From the NCBI GenBank assembly GCA_026707145.1, contig JAPOXK010000026.1, positions 1 to 38,662 of the forward strand: a DNA stretch of 38,662 nt, in the 5' to 3' direction. The position numbers and the translations under genes are program-made. Under the pieces are notes generated by a model. The model saw nothing but the letters and a program-made list of their open reading frames with translations. It searched no databases and was not told the DNA's origin. This DNA is from Chloroflexota bacterium. GTDB lineage: Bacteria > Chloroflexota > Dehalococcoidia > Bin125. Shown one piece after another: positions 7,278-15,159 of the stretch (position 1 is its first letter; each line of letters opens with the position of its first letter).

Positions 7278-8561
7278 ATGCCCTTCCTGTCCTCTCCCAT
7301 TCCCAGCCGTCCCGTCCGCTGGGTGATGGTTCTGGCCCTGGCTGGTTTCCTGATCTGGGTGGTGGTCAAGGCCTTCACGGCGATCCTGCCGTTCGTGTTG
7401 GCATTTCTCCTGGCGCTGATTATCTCGCCGGCGATCGACCGCGTGCAGCCCTACCTTCCATGGCGAGAACGGCATTCAGAGCTCAACCGCTCTCTGGCGA
7501 TCGTCGTGGTGTACACGGTCATGCTTGGTGTGCTGGTCGCGATCGGGTTCGCCGTAGTGCCGACGGTGGCGAACGAGGTGGAGGTATTCATCGATGAGGC
7601 AGCGGACATTCTCGATCGTGCTGAAGAGCAGGTAGACGGATTCATCGAGTGGTACCGCGACCATGTGCCGGAAGACGCACGGGCCGAGATCGAGAAACGG
7701 GTGTCCGATGTCGGTGGGCGGGTCGGCGAGTTCGTCTTGGATCGGTTCGCGAGATCCGTCGATTTCATCGTGGGCGGGTTTTTTTCGATCATCGGATATC
7801 TCGTGATTCCGTTCTTTCTTTTCTACTTGTTGAAGGATGGGCGGCGGCTGCGTATGTGGTTCTTGCGGCTGTTCCCGCCGGCTCTCCAGGCCGATGCGGC
7901 GCTAGTGCTCCACGGCGTGCAGCACACATTCGCGGCCTACCTGCGCGCCCAGCTCCTGCTGGCCGTCGTCATCGCGCTGGTCACTGGCGTCGGTCTGTGG
8001 ATCATGGACGTACGGTTCCCGGCGGCGCTGGCGCTCGCGGCGGGCGTGACGGCGCTGATCCCGTTCATCGGACCGTTCCTGGGCTTCATTCCGGCGATCG
8101 TGGTGGTGCTTGCGACCGACCCCGAAAAGTGGTGGTGGATCATCGTTTTCTACGTGACAGTGCAGCAGCTCGAAGGACAAATCCTCGTGCCGATCGTGCA
8201 CGGACGTGCCGTGACGATGCACCCGGCCGCGGTCATGGCGCTGGTCGTGGTCGGCGGGGCGGCTTTTGGATTTGCAGGCACGTTCCTGATCGTGCCGGCG
8301 GCGGCGGCTGTGCGCGATGCCTACAGCTACGTCTATCGGCGGCTGAATAATGAACTGCCGCCGCCGGCAACATCCCCACTGCAGCTGGCGCTCGCTTCAG
8401 CAGCCGCGCCACCGGCCGGGGTGCAAGAGCGAGCGCCGCCCGATCGCGAGTCGCCTGGTGGGACGGGCGCCGCTACGGCGAAGGAGCGCACGGGAGACTC
8501 GCCTGGATCCACCTCTGGTATGGAGGGGCTGGAGTCCGGCGCAAACGACCCGGCACCTTAG
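7278..8561 (+). CDS. AI-2E family (PerM/YdiK-type) transporter
   Basis: The 427-residue protein has the AI-2E exporter layout. Two or three N-terminal helices (about 12-55 and 75-100) lead into a long helical extracytoplasmic loop (about 100-150). Further membrane helices follow with the family motifs IPFFLFYLLKDG, LRAQLLLAVVIALVTGVGL, IPFIGPFLGFIPAIVV, QQLEGQILVPIVHGRAV and HPAAVMALVVVGG. Family members include autoinducer-2 exporters and sodium/proton antiporters, so the substrate is open. A low-complexity tail of about 75 residues (Pro, Ala, Gly, Ser) follows the last helix. ATG 7278 was chosen; a GTG at 7266 adds four residues. Confidence 0.9.
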   Translation: MPFLSSPIPSRPVRWVMVLALAGFLIWVVVKAFTAILPFVLAFLLALIISPAIDRVQPYLPWRERHSELNRSLAIVVVYTVMLGVLVAIGFAVVPTVANEVEVFIDEAADILDRAEEQVDGFIEWYRDHVPEDARAEIEKRVSDVGGRVGEFVLDRFARSVDFIVGGFFSIIGYLVIPFFLFYLLKDGRRLRMWFLRLFPPALQADAALVLHGVQHTFAAYLRAQLLLAVVIALVTGVGLWIMDVRFPAALALAAGVTALIPFIGPFLGFIPAIVVVLATDPEKWWWIIVFYVTVQQLEGQILVPIVHGRAVTMHPAAVMALVVVGGAAFGFAGTFLIVPAAAAVRDAYSYVYRRLNNELPPPATSPLQLALASAAAPPAGVQERAPPDRESPGGTGAATAKERTGDSPGSTSGMEGLESGANDPAP

Positions 8562-8571
8562 CGTTCAAGCG

Positions 8572-9201
8572 TTAGCGTGCGTGTTGCCGTGCAGCCTCTG
8601 CCACCACGTGCCTTTTCGTCTCTCGCACCTTGTGGTAGTCGCCAAAGATCAGCTGGAGGCGGCGCCTGATATAGCGTTTCAGGCCCTGTACCGTGACGAC
8701 GACCAAGGTTCCGCCGGGCTGCAAATGATCGTGTGCGCCGAGCAGTAGCGCATCAAGCGCTTCGTTGCCGGCCTGTGCGGGCAGATTCGCGACGATCAGG
8801 TCGAAAGCATCCGTGGCAAGGTCGCGGAAGCCCGCGCTGAGACGGACCGTCGCGTTGGGCAGGCGGTTGTGCTCAATGTTGGTCTGGGTAGTCTCGATGG
8901 CGACGATGTCCTTATCGATAAGTTCGACGGTGCTCGTGGGCCAGCGCTTGGCAAGGGCCAGTCCCACGGCGCCGTTGCCGCAGCCGAGGTCGAGAACACG
9001 ATCTTGCGGTGGCAGTGAAGCCAATTCGTTCAGCAGGAGTGCGGAGCCTTCATCAAGGCGCTTGGCGGAGAAGAGTCCCCAGGCGCTCGTGATGGCGAGC
9101 GCGCTTCCATCGATATCGATCGAGAACGTCGGTGGCGTCGCGAGCTCTGCGCGGAGCGCGGCATGCTCGTGGGCTGATTCCCTCTCGTTGTGGTTCGTGA
9201 T
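8572..9201 (-). CDS. Class I SAM-dependent methyltransferase, RsmC/RlmG-like, without a canonical start
   Basis: The protein has methyltransferase motif I VLDLGCGNGAVGL and an acidic motif II (VELIDKD). A motif IV-like DLIVANLPAQAG replaces the usual NPP, and the end is LQPGGTLVVVTVQGLKRYI. The stretch before motif I, GLFSAKRLDEGSALLL, matches the start of the RsmC catalytic domain (GvFS..klD.GS..LL), so the protein must begin well upstream of the TTG at 9024. Between the preceding in-frame TAG (9214-9216) and 9024, the only codons that could initiate are an ATC at 9201, two late CTGs and the TTG at 9024. AGGAG at 9211-9215 lies nine bases before the ATC. I placed the start there with low confidence. 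The gene is third in the operon after the selenoprotein gene. Confidence 0.72.
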   Translation of the reverse strand: MTNHNERESAHEHAALRAELATPPTFSIDIDGSALAITSAWGLFSAKRLDEGSALLLNELASLPPQDRVLDLGCGNGAVGLALAKRWPTSTVELIDKDIVAIETTQTNIEHNRLPNATVRLSAGFRDLATDAFDLIVANLPAQAGNEALDALLLGAHDHLQPGGTLVVVTVQGLKRYIRRRLQLIFGDYHKVRETKRHVVAEAARQHAR

Positions 9202-9213
9202 GCCGGCCTGCTC

Positions 9214-9741
9214 CTAGTCGTCTGCACTGAGGAGTCGCGCGATCGCCTCATCGATCACGGCGTCGGCGCGGGCACGCATCTCGTCGTCGGTTTGGTCTTG
9301 GATGGGGTGGGGAACAAAGGCGCGGCGCACCTGTGGCAGGCCAAGCTGGACCGCCTGTGCTTGAGCCGCATCTTCGAAGGCTGCGGAGGCGAGGAAGAGC
9401 GCGGGAGTGCCGTGGATTTCGAGCCAGGTCGTGTCGTGCACACTGCACGTGGTGCAGGATCCTCAGTCGGCGAGCGCTTCGATGACGAAGTCGCATTCCT
9501 CCTGTATCTGGCCAAGAAGCGCGGGAGGCGCGGGCTTGGTGAAGGTGGGCTTGCGGTAGCGCTTGATGGTGACGTCGGGATCTTGGTGGGCGATGAGCTC
9601 GGCGAGACGGTCGATGAGGACATCGCCGCGAGGCTTGGAGATGTCGAGCAAACCGACGGTGCCGCTGAAGGCTTCTGGTCGCGCGGCGAGCTGCCGCTGC
9701 GGCGGGCGGCTCTCGTCGGTCGGATCGAGGATCTGCACCAT
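9214..9741 (-). CDS. UGSC-family selenoprotein (in-frame TGA read as selenocysteine)
   Basis: Read without TGA as stop at 9463-9465, this frame gives one 175-residue protein with the sequence ALAD-U-GSCTTCS at residues 89-100. U-G-S-C is the signature of the UGSC family of predicted selenoproteins. The residues on both sides of the TGA form one fold: VGLLDISKPRGDVLIDRL and CDFVIEALAD before it, TTWLEIHGTPALFLASAAF and FVPHPIQDQTDDEMRARADAVID after it. Without readthrough the gene would break into two useless pieces. AGGAGG precedes the ATG at 9741 by six bases and overlaps the upstream gene's stop. A SECIS-like hairpin lies just after the TGA. Further cysteines at 96 and 99 may pair with Sec93. 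The role is presumably thiol/selenol redox chemistry; the substrate is unknown. Confidence 0.88.
9435..9449 (-). promoter_or_regulatory. Bacterial SECIS-like hairpin
   Basis: On the minus strand, CGTGCA pairs with TGCACG around a GTG loop. The loop begins 20 bases after the TGA and opens with G, which fits bacterial SECIS elements (small apical loop with an early G, roughly 16-37 bases past the UGA). An alternative pairing, CTGCAC with GTGCAG, starts closer to the TGA. The element would recruit SelB during translation. Confidence 0.6.
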
Positions 9742-9751
9742 GGTCGGCCTC

Positions 9752-11323
9752 CTAGTCGCTGATCTTTCGGGTCACGCTGATTGAGCCAATTGGACCGCTT
9801 ACCCAGTTGCCGAGGATGTGGCTGAACTTCCCGGCCTCTGAACCTGCGACCACGATATTGATTTCTTTGGATGTGCGGAACTTTGGTACGCGCGCATCGA
9901 GTTTGGCGGGGTCTGTGGGTACCGGCATGCCTTCCTCGGTATCGCCGCCCCGGATGAGTTCGCGGAGCGGCCGTGCCGTCGTCTCCTGGATATGGCGACG
10001 GATGTCGTCCTTGCTCCAGCCGCTTGCGGCGATGGTGTCGACATGCTCGGGGGAGATGACGAGGAACGTCTCGCCGAAGTTATGCACTTTCGGATGCCAG
10101 AGCGACTCCAAACCCAGCGCGATGCTGGTTACCAGCGGCTGGGCCGAGCGCGAGAGCTGGTCGGCGATCGGCTGGGGGCCCGATCCGGCGAAGAGCGTGA
10201 CCGTCGAGTCGTCGGGCTGGAACCCGCGCTCGACGTGCAGTGGCTCCCAAGGGGAGCGCTCTTCGTACTCCGCGAAACAGCACGTGTACTTATGGGGTCC
10301 GCCGAGGGTGGCGCGGTCGACCTCACCGGGTCGGCCGCCGCCGATATTGCGGACGACGAGCTGTAGCGCCCTCCCGATCGCTGCGTTGGCGCGGTTTCCC
10401 TGTCCCAGGGCGTTGCCCTGCATGTTCACTCCGAGCCGCTGGCGTACAGGGCCGTTGACGATGACGATGGGTCCGGCCAGCCACGTGGTGGCGAGTACGC
10501 CGTGGATGTTGAATTCGTCGGTGCAAGCGGCTTCAATGGCCGTGAGGATGACGGGTAGATACTCGGGTTTCGCGCCGGCCATCACAGCGTTGATCGCGGC
10601 CTTCTCGACGGTGCACGCCGCGAGGTTGGGCGGGACCACGGCGACGATGTCCGCGCGGTCGCGCTTGGTACCGCTCAGCATGCGTTCCACTCGCTCCGGC
10701 GTGGGCGGCACGACGGGGAGGCCGTCGGTGAATCCCTGTGCGAACAGGAACTCGTGGATATCGTCCGCGGGGGCGATCTCCAAGCGGCGTGAGTGGAAGC
10801 CGCCCTTACGGCGCGCCGCGATCTTTTCGGCGAGACCGGGCTCCACGTTGCGGGCGCCGCAGCCGGGCTGGCTGGGGGGAAACGCGTCCCAGTCGATGGG
10901 AGTCGCGCGGTTTGAGTCGCCGTCGGCGACGAGGGATTCCGCCCGCTTGATGAGGTCTCGCCAAGCCTTCCGATCGAAGCCGTATGTCTCGGCGATGGGT
11001 GTGCCCTTGCGGTCGTAAAGGAAAAGGGAAGGAACGGTGTCGATATCGGCGTCCGCCGAAACGTGAAGAGCGTCGTCGTCGAGCAACGGGAGAGTGAGAC
11101 GATGGCGCGTGTGGAGGATTGGGATGTCGCTGCGCGCTTGGACGATCGCCCATACGGCTAGCTTGGTGCCAATGCTGCGGTGCAGCGTCTCCAACAGCGG
11201 AAGGGTGAGATTGCACGTCTCACAATCCGCCTTCACGAAGGCGATGAGCATGGGGTTGTCGGTCGGGAACGTGCGGAGGTTGCCCTGTGCGTCCTGAAGG
11301 GAGAAAGCGGTGGGAGGCTTCAT
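9752..11323 (-). CDS. Thioredoxin-like domain fused to a large UGSC-associated domain
   Basis: Residues 1 to about 140 form a TlpA/thioredoxin-like domain with the redox motif CETC (34-37) and a cis-Pro segment TVPSLFLYD. The remaining 380 or so residues are a conserved domain of unknown function that I associate with UGSC proteins. Its landmarks are GFTDGLPVVPPTPERVERML, a Cys in LAACTVEKAAINAVMAG, IVNGPVRQRLGVNMQGNALG, and a Cys-Cys pair in KYTCCFAEYEE. There is no signal peptide, so it is probably cytoplasmic. The ATG at 11323 is preferred over a GTG ten codons upstream because TATACT lies seven bases before it. The stop is ten bases from the selenoprotein start. The likely job is to pass electrons to, or act with, the UGSC selenoprotein. 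Confidence 0.75.
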   Translation of the reverse strand: MKPPTAFSLQDAQGNLRTFPTDNPMLIAFVKADCETCNLTLPLLETLHRSIGTKLAVWAIVQARSDIPILHTRHRLTLPLLDDDALHVSADADIDTVPSLFLYDRKGTPIAETYGFDRKAWRDLIKRAESLVADGDSNRATPIDWDAFPPSQPGCGARNVEPGLAEKIAARRKGGFHSRRLEIAPADDIHEFLFAQGFTDGLPVVPPTPERVERMLSGTKRDRADIVAVVPPNLAACTVEKAAINAVMAGAKPEYLPVILTAIEAACTDEFNIHGVLATTWLAGPIVIVNGPVRQRLGVNMQGNALGQGNRANAAIGRALQLVVRNIGGGRPGEVDRATLGGPHKYTCCFAEYEERSPWEPLHVERGFQPDDSTVTLFAGSGPQPIADQLSRSAQPLVTSIALGLESLWHPKVHNFGETFLVISPEHVDTIAASGWSKDDIRRHIQETTARPLRELIRGGDTEEGMPVPTDPAKLDARVPKFRTSKEINIVVAGSEAGKFSHILGNWVSGPIGSISVTRKISD

Positions 11324-11330
11324 GGTCGGA

Positions 11331-11336
11331 AGTATA
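11331..11336 (-). promoter_or_regulatory. TATACT -10-like element of the selenoprotein operon
   Basis: On the minus strand TATACT, close to the TATAAT consensus, ends seven bases before the ATG at 11323. It supports that start and implies a leaderless operon transcript. No clear -35 box is seen. Confidence 0.45.
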
Positions 11337-11414
11337 CGGCGCTGAGCGAGCACGACGTGGTGCGCATCGCGCTGCTACGCTCACCGCGCGTGCAGAGGTC
11401 GGGGGAGGGATACC

Positions 11415-12311
11415 TTGGAAAAGCCGGGATTCGCTTTGGTGGCGTTACCGGGCCGGCGGCGGGCGGTCATCGAGATTGCGCAGGAGTTGGACCGGCGCGG
11501 GTTTGCGAACATTTATTGCCCTTCGCTTGGGGATGGATTGTCGCTCTGTCTTGCGATCGCCATGTCGACTGTGCGGATCGAGATCGCGAGCGGGATCGCG
11601 GTGATCTATACGCGGCACGCCAGCGAGATGGCGGCGACGGCGGGTTTCATCAACGAGGTGGCGGGCGGGCGGTTCACGCTGGGGTTGGGTGTGGCGCACG
11701 CGCCGGGGCTGCATAAGCTTGGGATCAGGCCCGGTGGGCCGGTGGCGGACATGCGCGCCTACGTGGAGCAATTGAAGGCTGCGGCGGGGGATCCGTCATT
11801 CCCGCCCGTGGTGTTGGCCACGCTGCGGCGCAAGATGACGGCGCTGGCTGGCGAGATGGCCGATGGCGCCCTGTGGGCGAACGCCGCGCTGTCGCACATG
11901 CCGGCTTCCTTGGCTGCGCTCCCTGCTGAGCGACGGGAGAGATTCGTCGTGGGGAACCTGGCGCCGTGCTCCGTATCGGACGACCGCAGCGCGGCCCTGA
12001 CGGCGATCCGGCGGGCGCTGCGGACCTACATGGCTCTCCCGAACTATCAGCATTACTTCATCGAGGCCGGGTACGCGGAAGAGGTGGCGCGAGCGCGCGC
12101 TGCTTTGGCTGCGGGCGATAGAGGGGCACTGTCTGCTGCGGTGTCGGAGCGGATGGCGGACGATATCGGGCTGTTCGGCAGCGCCGCAGCAGTGCGGGAG
12201 AAAATCGAGGCCTGGCGCGCGGCCGGCGTGACCCAACTGACGCTTTCCGCATACTCGGCGCGCGGTGACCAAGCGCACGCGATTGAAGAGGTCGCAGCGA
12301 TCTTCGACTAG
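11415..12311 (+). CDS. LLM class flavin/F420-dependent oxidoreductase
   Basis: This is a bacterial luciferase-like TIM-barrel enzyme of 298 residues. Recognisable parts are AQELDRRGFANIYCP (barrel helix 1), VRIEIASGIAVIYTRHASEMAATAGFINEVAGGRFTLGLGVAHAP (the family core, about 53-98) and a C-terminal FGSAAAVREKIEAWRAAGVTQLTLSAY segment. These enzymes use F420 or FMN; cofD and cofC nearby make F420 plausible. The start is a TTG preceded by GGGAGGGA at about 11402-11409. TACGCT at 11376-11381 could be its -10. It is divergent from the selenoprotein operon. Confidence 0.88.
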   Translation: MEKPGFALVALPGRRRAVIEIAQELDRRGFANIYCPSLGDGLSLCLAIAMSTVRIEIASGIAVIYTRHASEMAATAGFINEVAGGRFTLGLGVAHAPGLHKLGIRPGGPVADMRAYVEQLKAAAGDPSFPPVVLATLRRKMTALAGEMADGALWANAALSHMPASLAALPAERRERFVVGNLAPCSVSDDRSAALTAIRRALRTYMALPNYQHYFIEAGYAEEVARARAALAAGDRGALSAAVSERMADDIGLFGSAAAVREKIEAWRAAGVTQLTLSAYSARGDQAHAIEEVAAIFD

Positions 12312-12400
12312 GCGCGGCGATGCCGTCGTTGCTCTGCGGGCTGGTTGACCGCAACGGTGGTGCGAGACACACTGGCGAAACAGACGGCGAGGAGGGCACG

Positions 12401-12751
12401 GTGGTTCGAGGGGCAGCGATCAGTGGCGCGTGGCTATGGGCGGTCGCCATCGTGCTTGTGGTTTCCCTGGCGCTGGCCTCCGGGGCCGTCACCGCTGCGG
12501 ATCAGGCCTCGTCGGATCCGGTGGAAGGCGTCGTTTTCGCCGGGCAGACCGGTGATCTCGCGCCGCCCCAGTGGGCGAACGCCGGCGATGAGGCGGAGGA
12601 AGATCCCTTCCACGTCAGCGACGAGACGCTGGCCGTGTCGATCTTCATCCCGGCGATCTTCCTGGTGAGTACGGTATGGCTTGTCTGGTGGGCGTGGAAC
12701 CGGCGGATCAAGCCCGAAGACCGCGAGGACGAATACCGGCCCAACCGCTAG
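12401..12751 (+). CDS. Small bitopic or double-spanning membrane protein, unknown
   Basis: I do not recognise this 116-residue protein. It has an N-terminal hydrophobic segment (about residues 10-32, WLWAVAIVLVVSLALASGAV) that could be a signal peptide or anchor. An acidic middle follows, then a second membrane helix (about 75-98, SIFIPAIFLVSTVWLVWWAW) and a charged tail. The GTG at 12401 was chosen because AGGAGG at 12390-12395 lies five bases before it; an ATG at 12320 in the same frame has no such site. It lies 89 bases after the LLM gene on the same strand. Confidence 0.55.
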   Translation: MVRGAAISGAWLWAVAIVLVVSLALASGAVTAADQASSDPVEGVVFAGQTGDLAPPQWANAGDEAEEDPFHVSDETLAVSIFIPAIFLVSTVWLVWWAWNRRIKPEDREDEYRPNR

Positions 12752-12791
12752 AGTTCGCCTCTTCGGAACCGGGGACTTTATCGGGGATCTT

Positions 12792-12992
12792 TTACCAAGG
12801 CGTGGACTTCCAGCGCCTGTTGGGCCCCATGGGCATGCGGGTACTGTTGCTCTCCAGGAAGTGCGCGGGCCGTGGCGTTCCCTTGGTTTTGCATTCGGGG
12901 CAGCGGACTTGCTTGCCTGCTTCGAACGCCTCCATGGATAAACGCCGCTCGAATTCGTGGCCGTTCTTGCATGCGAAGAGATAGAAAGGCAT
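12792..12992 (-). CDS. FmdB-type small zinc-ribbon protein
   Basis: The 66-residue protein starts MPFYLFACKNGHEFERRLSM, close to the FmdB/CxxC_CXXC zinc-ribbon start (MPxYxYxCxxCGHxFE), followed by CPEC at 31-34. The first pair is degenerate: one Cys at residue 8, with Asn-Gly-His where the second Cys would be. It probably binds zinc or has lost part of the site. Members are regulators or small nucleic-acid or protein-binding factors of unclear function. It follows folP by 47 bases on the same strand and may be co-transcribed. Confidence 0.7.
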   Translation of the reverse strand: MPFYLFACKNGHEFERRLSMEAFEAGKQVRCPECKTKGTPRPAHFLESNSTRMPMGPNRRWKSTPW

Positions 12993-13039
12993 CGGATCCT
13001 CGCTCCGTGTGCAGCTTATCGCTCTTCGGCGCGGGGTTA

Positions 13040-13894
13040 CTAGAGGCCGGCGTCGTGGCGCCGGCGCGCTCGGATTGCGTCGACGACGCGCAAGGCGGCC
13101 GCGATCTCGGCGACATCATGGACGCGCACGATGTGGGCGCCGGCGGCGGCGGCCAGGGTGTTGAAGGCAAGCGTGGCGGGAAGCAGGCTCGGCGCCTGTT
13201 GCCCGTAGCCTTCGCCGAGCAGTTCGGAGAGAAAGCCCTTGCGCGACGCCGACACCACGACCGGCCGCCCTAGGGCCACCAGATTGGGAAGGTCGCCGAG
13301 CAGGCGCAGGTTGTCGTCTGCTGATTTGCCGAACTGGAAGCCGGGATCGAGCCAGAGGTCGGCCACGCCGGCCGCACCGAGCGCCTCCGCGCGCTCAATG
13401 AGGAAGACACGCACCTCCGGGCCCACCTCCACGTAGTGTTGGTCGACCTCACGGTGGCGCGTCGGCTGGCCACGCATGTGCATGATGATGAGGGGGAGAT
13501 GCCGTTCGGCGGCGACGTGGACGAGCTGCGGATCCTTGCCGGCCGTGACATCGTTGATGATATGCGCGCCGGCCTCGGCGGCGGCTTGCGCAACCGATCC
13601 GGTCCAGGTGTCGACGGAGACGACGAATCCCTCGCGTGCGAGGGTCTCGACAACGGGGCAGACGCGCTCGATCTCTTCATGGGGGGGAACCAGCGCCCCC
13701 CCGCTACGGGTCGAGTGGGCCCCGACGTCGATAATCTCCGCACCGTCGTTGCGGAGAAGCCGCGCACGATCGAGGGCGGCGTCGGCGCTGACGACGGATT
13801 CGGCGATAGGCGAGTCCGTGTCGACGTTGAGAATCGCCATCACGGCGGTGCGGTCGGTGCAGTCGATGGTGTGCTCGCCGATGGTGAGTTGCAT
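13040..13894 (-). CDS. folP: Dihydropteroate synthase
   Basis: DHPS condenses p-aminobenzoate with hydroxymethyldihydropterin pyrophosphate in folate synthesis. The 284-residue protein has the TIM-barrel landmarks: AILNVDTDS (usual GILNVTPDS), EIIDVGAHSTRSGG (usual STRPGA), VSVDTWTG, IINDVTAG, LIIMHMRGQP, LDPGFQFGKSADDNL, SASRKGFLSELLG and RVHDV near the end. The loop after ILNV reads DTDSPIAES in place of TPDSFSDGG, so the flexible substrate loop departs from the norm. This may be a divergent DHPS or a DHPS-like pterin-binding enzyme. It is divergent from the AsnC-like gene at 13988 and followed by the zinc-ribbon gene. Confidence 0.82.
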   Translation of the reverse strand: MQLTIGEHTIDCTDRTAVMAILNVDTDSPIAESVVSADAALDRARLLRNDGAEIIDVGAHSTRSGGALVPPHEEIERVCPVVETLAREGFVVSVDTWTGSVAQAAAEAGAHIINDVTAGKDPQLVHVAAERHLPLIIMHMRGQPTRHREVDQHYVEVGPEVRVFLIERAEALGAAGVADLWLDPGFQFGKSADDNLRLLGDLPNLVALGRPVVVSASRKGFLSELLGEGYGQQAPSLLPATLAFNTLAAAAGAHIVRVHDVAEIAAALRVVDAIRARRRHDAGL

Positions 13895-13903
13895 GCTCGC
13901 ACC

Positions 13904-13909
13904 AGCCTA
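13904..13909 (-). promoter_or_regulatory. TAGGCT -10-like element for folP
   Basis: On the minus strand TAGGCT ends nine bases before the folP ATG (13892-13894). It is the same hexamer as before cofD. It fits a leaderless or nearly leaderless mRNA. Confidence 0.38.
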
Positions 13910-13987
13910 GCCCAGGCAGGGGCAGGGACGGCACGGCGGGCCAAGTGAGACGTTGCCCCCCGGCGGCGGCACGGCGATGATGCAGCC

Positions 13988-15118
13988 ATGATGTGTCCGG
14001 CCGTTCCGGTAACGATTGACGACCCGATCAACGTGGCGATCCTCACGGTCTCCGAGGACCGCTTGACGGGCTTTCAGCGCGATCCGATCGCGGCGATCGC
14101 ACGGCAGTCCGGGGTCGATGCCGGGACCGTGATCGAGCGGATTCGCGCGATGCTGGTAGCCGGTACGATCCGGCGGGTGCGGCAAACGCTGCTCTCCACC
14201 AATCTCGCACAGGGTGCGCTGGCGGCTTGGTCGGTACCATCCGAACGGCTGGATAACGCTTTTACCTACATGTTCGAGCGCGATCCGTTTTCCGGGCATG
14301 TGGTGATCCGCACGACGGATGCCAAATCGCCGGGGTCGGTATACCGGCTCTGGACGACGCTCAAGGTGCCGCAGGGATTCTCCATGGAGCGGCACGCTTC
14401 CTTTCTCGCTGCACAGGTCGGGGCGGAGCGCTACCGGCTGATGCCCGCGAAGCGGCTGTTCACGCTGGGCGTTGGTCACACGCGCCGGCGGGGCCTGGAG
14501 CCCGGCAGCCGGACTGAGGAGCCGGGAGCGGTGCTGGACACGGAGATCGTGACGCTCAGCGATCGCGAATGGCAGGTGCTCAACGTACTGAAGCGGGAGT
14601 TTGCACCGGAAGAGATCCGGATCGATCTTTGGCGGGCGCGGGCGGCTGCGGCGGGGTTGCCGTACGACGAGTTCTGCGCTGTGGCAGAGGCGCTGGACTG
14701 CCGGAAGATCGTCGGCCGCTTCTCGACCTTCTTGGAGCACGTCAAGCCGGTGGCCGGCAACCAACGCGTGACGCGCTACAACGCACTCTTCCATTGGCGC
14801 GTGCCGCCGGGGCGCGAGATCGACGCGGGTCGCGAAGTTGGGCGCCATCACGTCATGACCCATGCGTACTGGCGCGAAGGCGGATCGGAGTTCCGGAACG
14901 TGAACGTGATGGGCGTGGCGCATGGGACCGAGAAGGCGACGGTGCTGGCGCACAAAGCGGCGATCGACGCGCACTTGGCGGAGGCGGGGATCGCGGTTGG
15001 CTACACCAACGTTTTCTGGGGCGGGCGCAGTGAGATCAAGCCGTCCGAGATCTCGCCGATCGCGTACCGGGAATGGTGTACGGCTCACGGGATCGACCCG
15101 GAGTCGATGCGCGCCTAG
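13988..15118 (+). CDS. Double AsnC/Lrp-like protein, siroheme decarboxylase (AhbA/AhbB)-like
   Basis: The 376-residue protein contains two AsnC-like units. Unit one (about 1-165) has a winged-helix segment (PIAAIARQSGVDAGTVIERIRAMLVAGTIRRV) and an effector-type domain with VYRLWTTLKVP. Unit two (about 185-376) has a degenerate helix-turn-helix, then VGRFSTFLEHVKPVAGNQRVTRYNALFHWRVP and a second ferredoxin-like fold ending in YTNVFWGG. This duplicated design with RYN-like motifs resembles fused siroheme decarboxylase AhbA-AhbB proteins, which act in haem and haem d1 synthesis. A transcription regulator of the Lrp family is the alternative. No other haem genes are in the window. The ATG at 13988 starts 93 bases from divergent folP. 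Confidence 0.6.
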   Translation: MMCPAVPVTIDDPINVAILTVSEDRLTGFQRDPIAAIARQSGVDAGTVIERIRAMLVAGTIRRVRQTLLSTNLAQGALAAWSVPSERLDNAFTYMFERDPFSGHVVIRTTDAKSPGSVYRLWTTLKVPQGFSMERHASFLAAQVGAERYRLMPAKRLFTLGVGHTRRRGLEPGSRTEEPGAVLDTEIVTLSDREWQVLNVLKREFAPEEIRIDLWRARAAAAGLPYDEFCAVAEALDCRKIVGRFSTFLEHVKPVAGNQRVTRYNALFHWRVPPGREIDAGREVGRHHVMTHAYWREGGSEFRNVNVMGVAHGTEKATVLAHKAAIDAHLAEAGIAVGYTNVFWGGRSEIKPSEISPIAYREWCTAHGIDPESMRA

Positions 15119-15159
15119 GGTAACTGAGCCGGTCGTACGGATCAGAAAGACGAGCCGTC

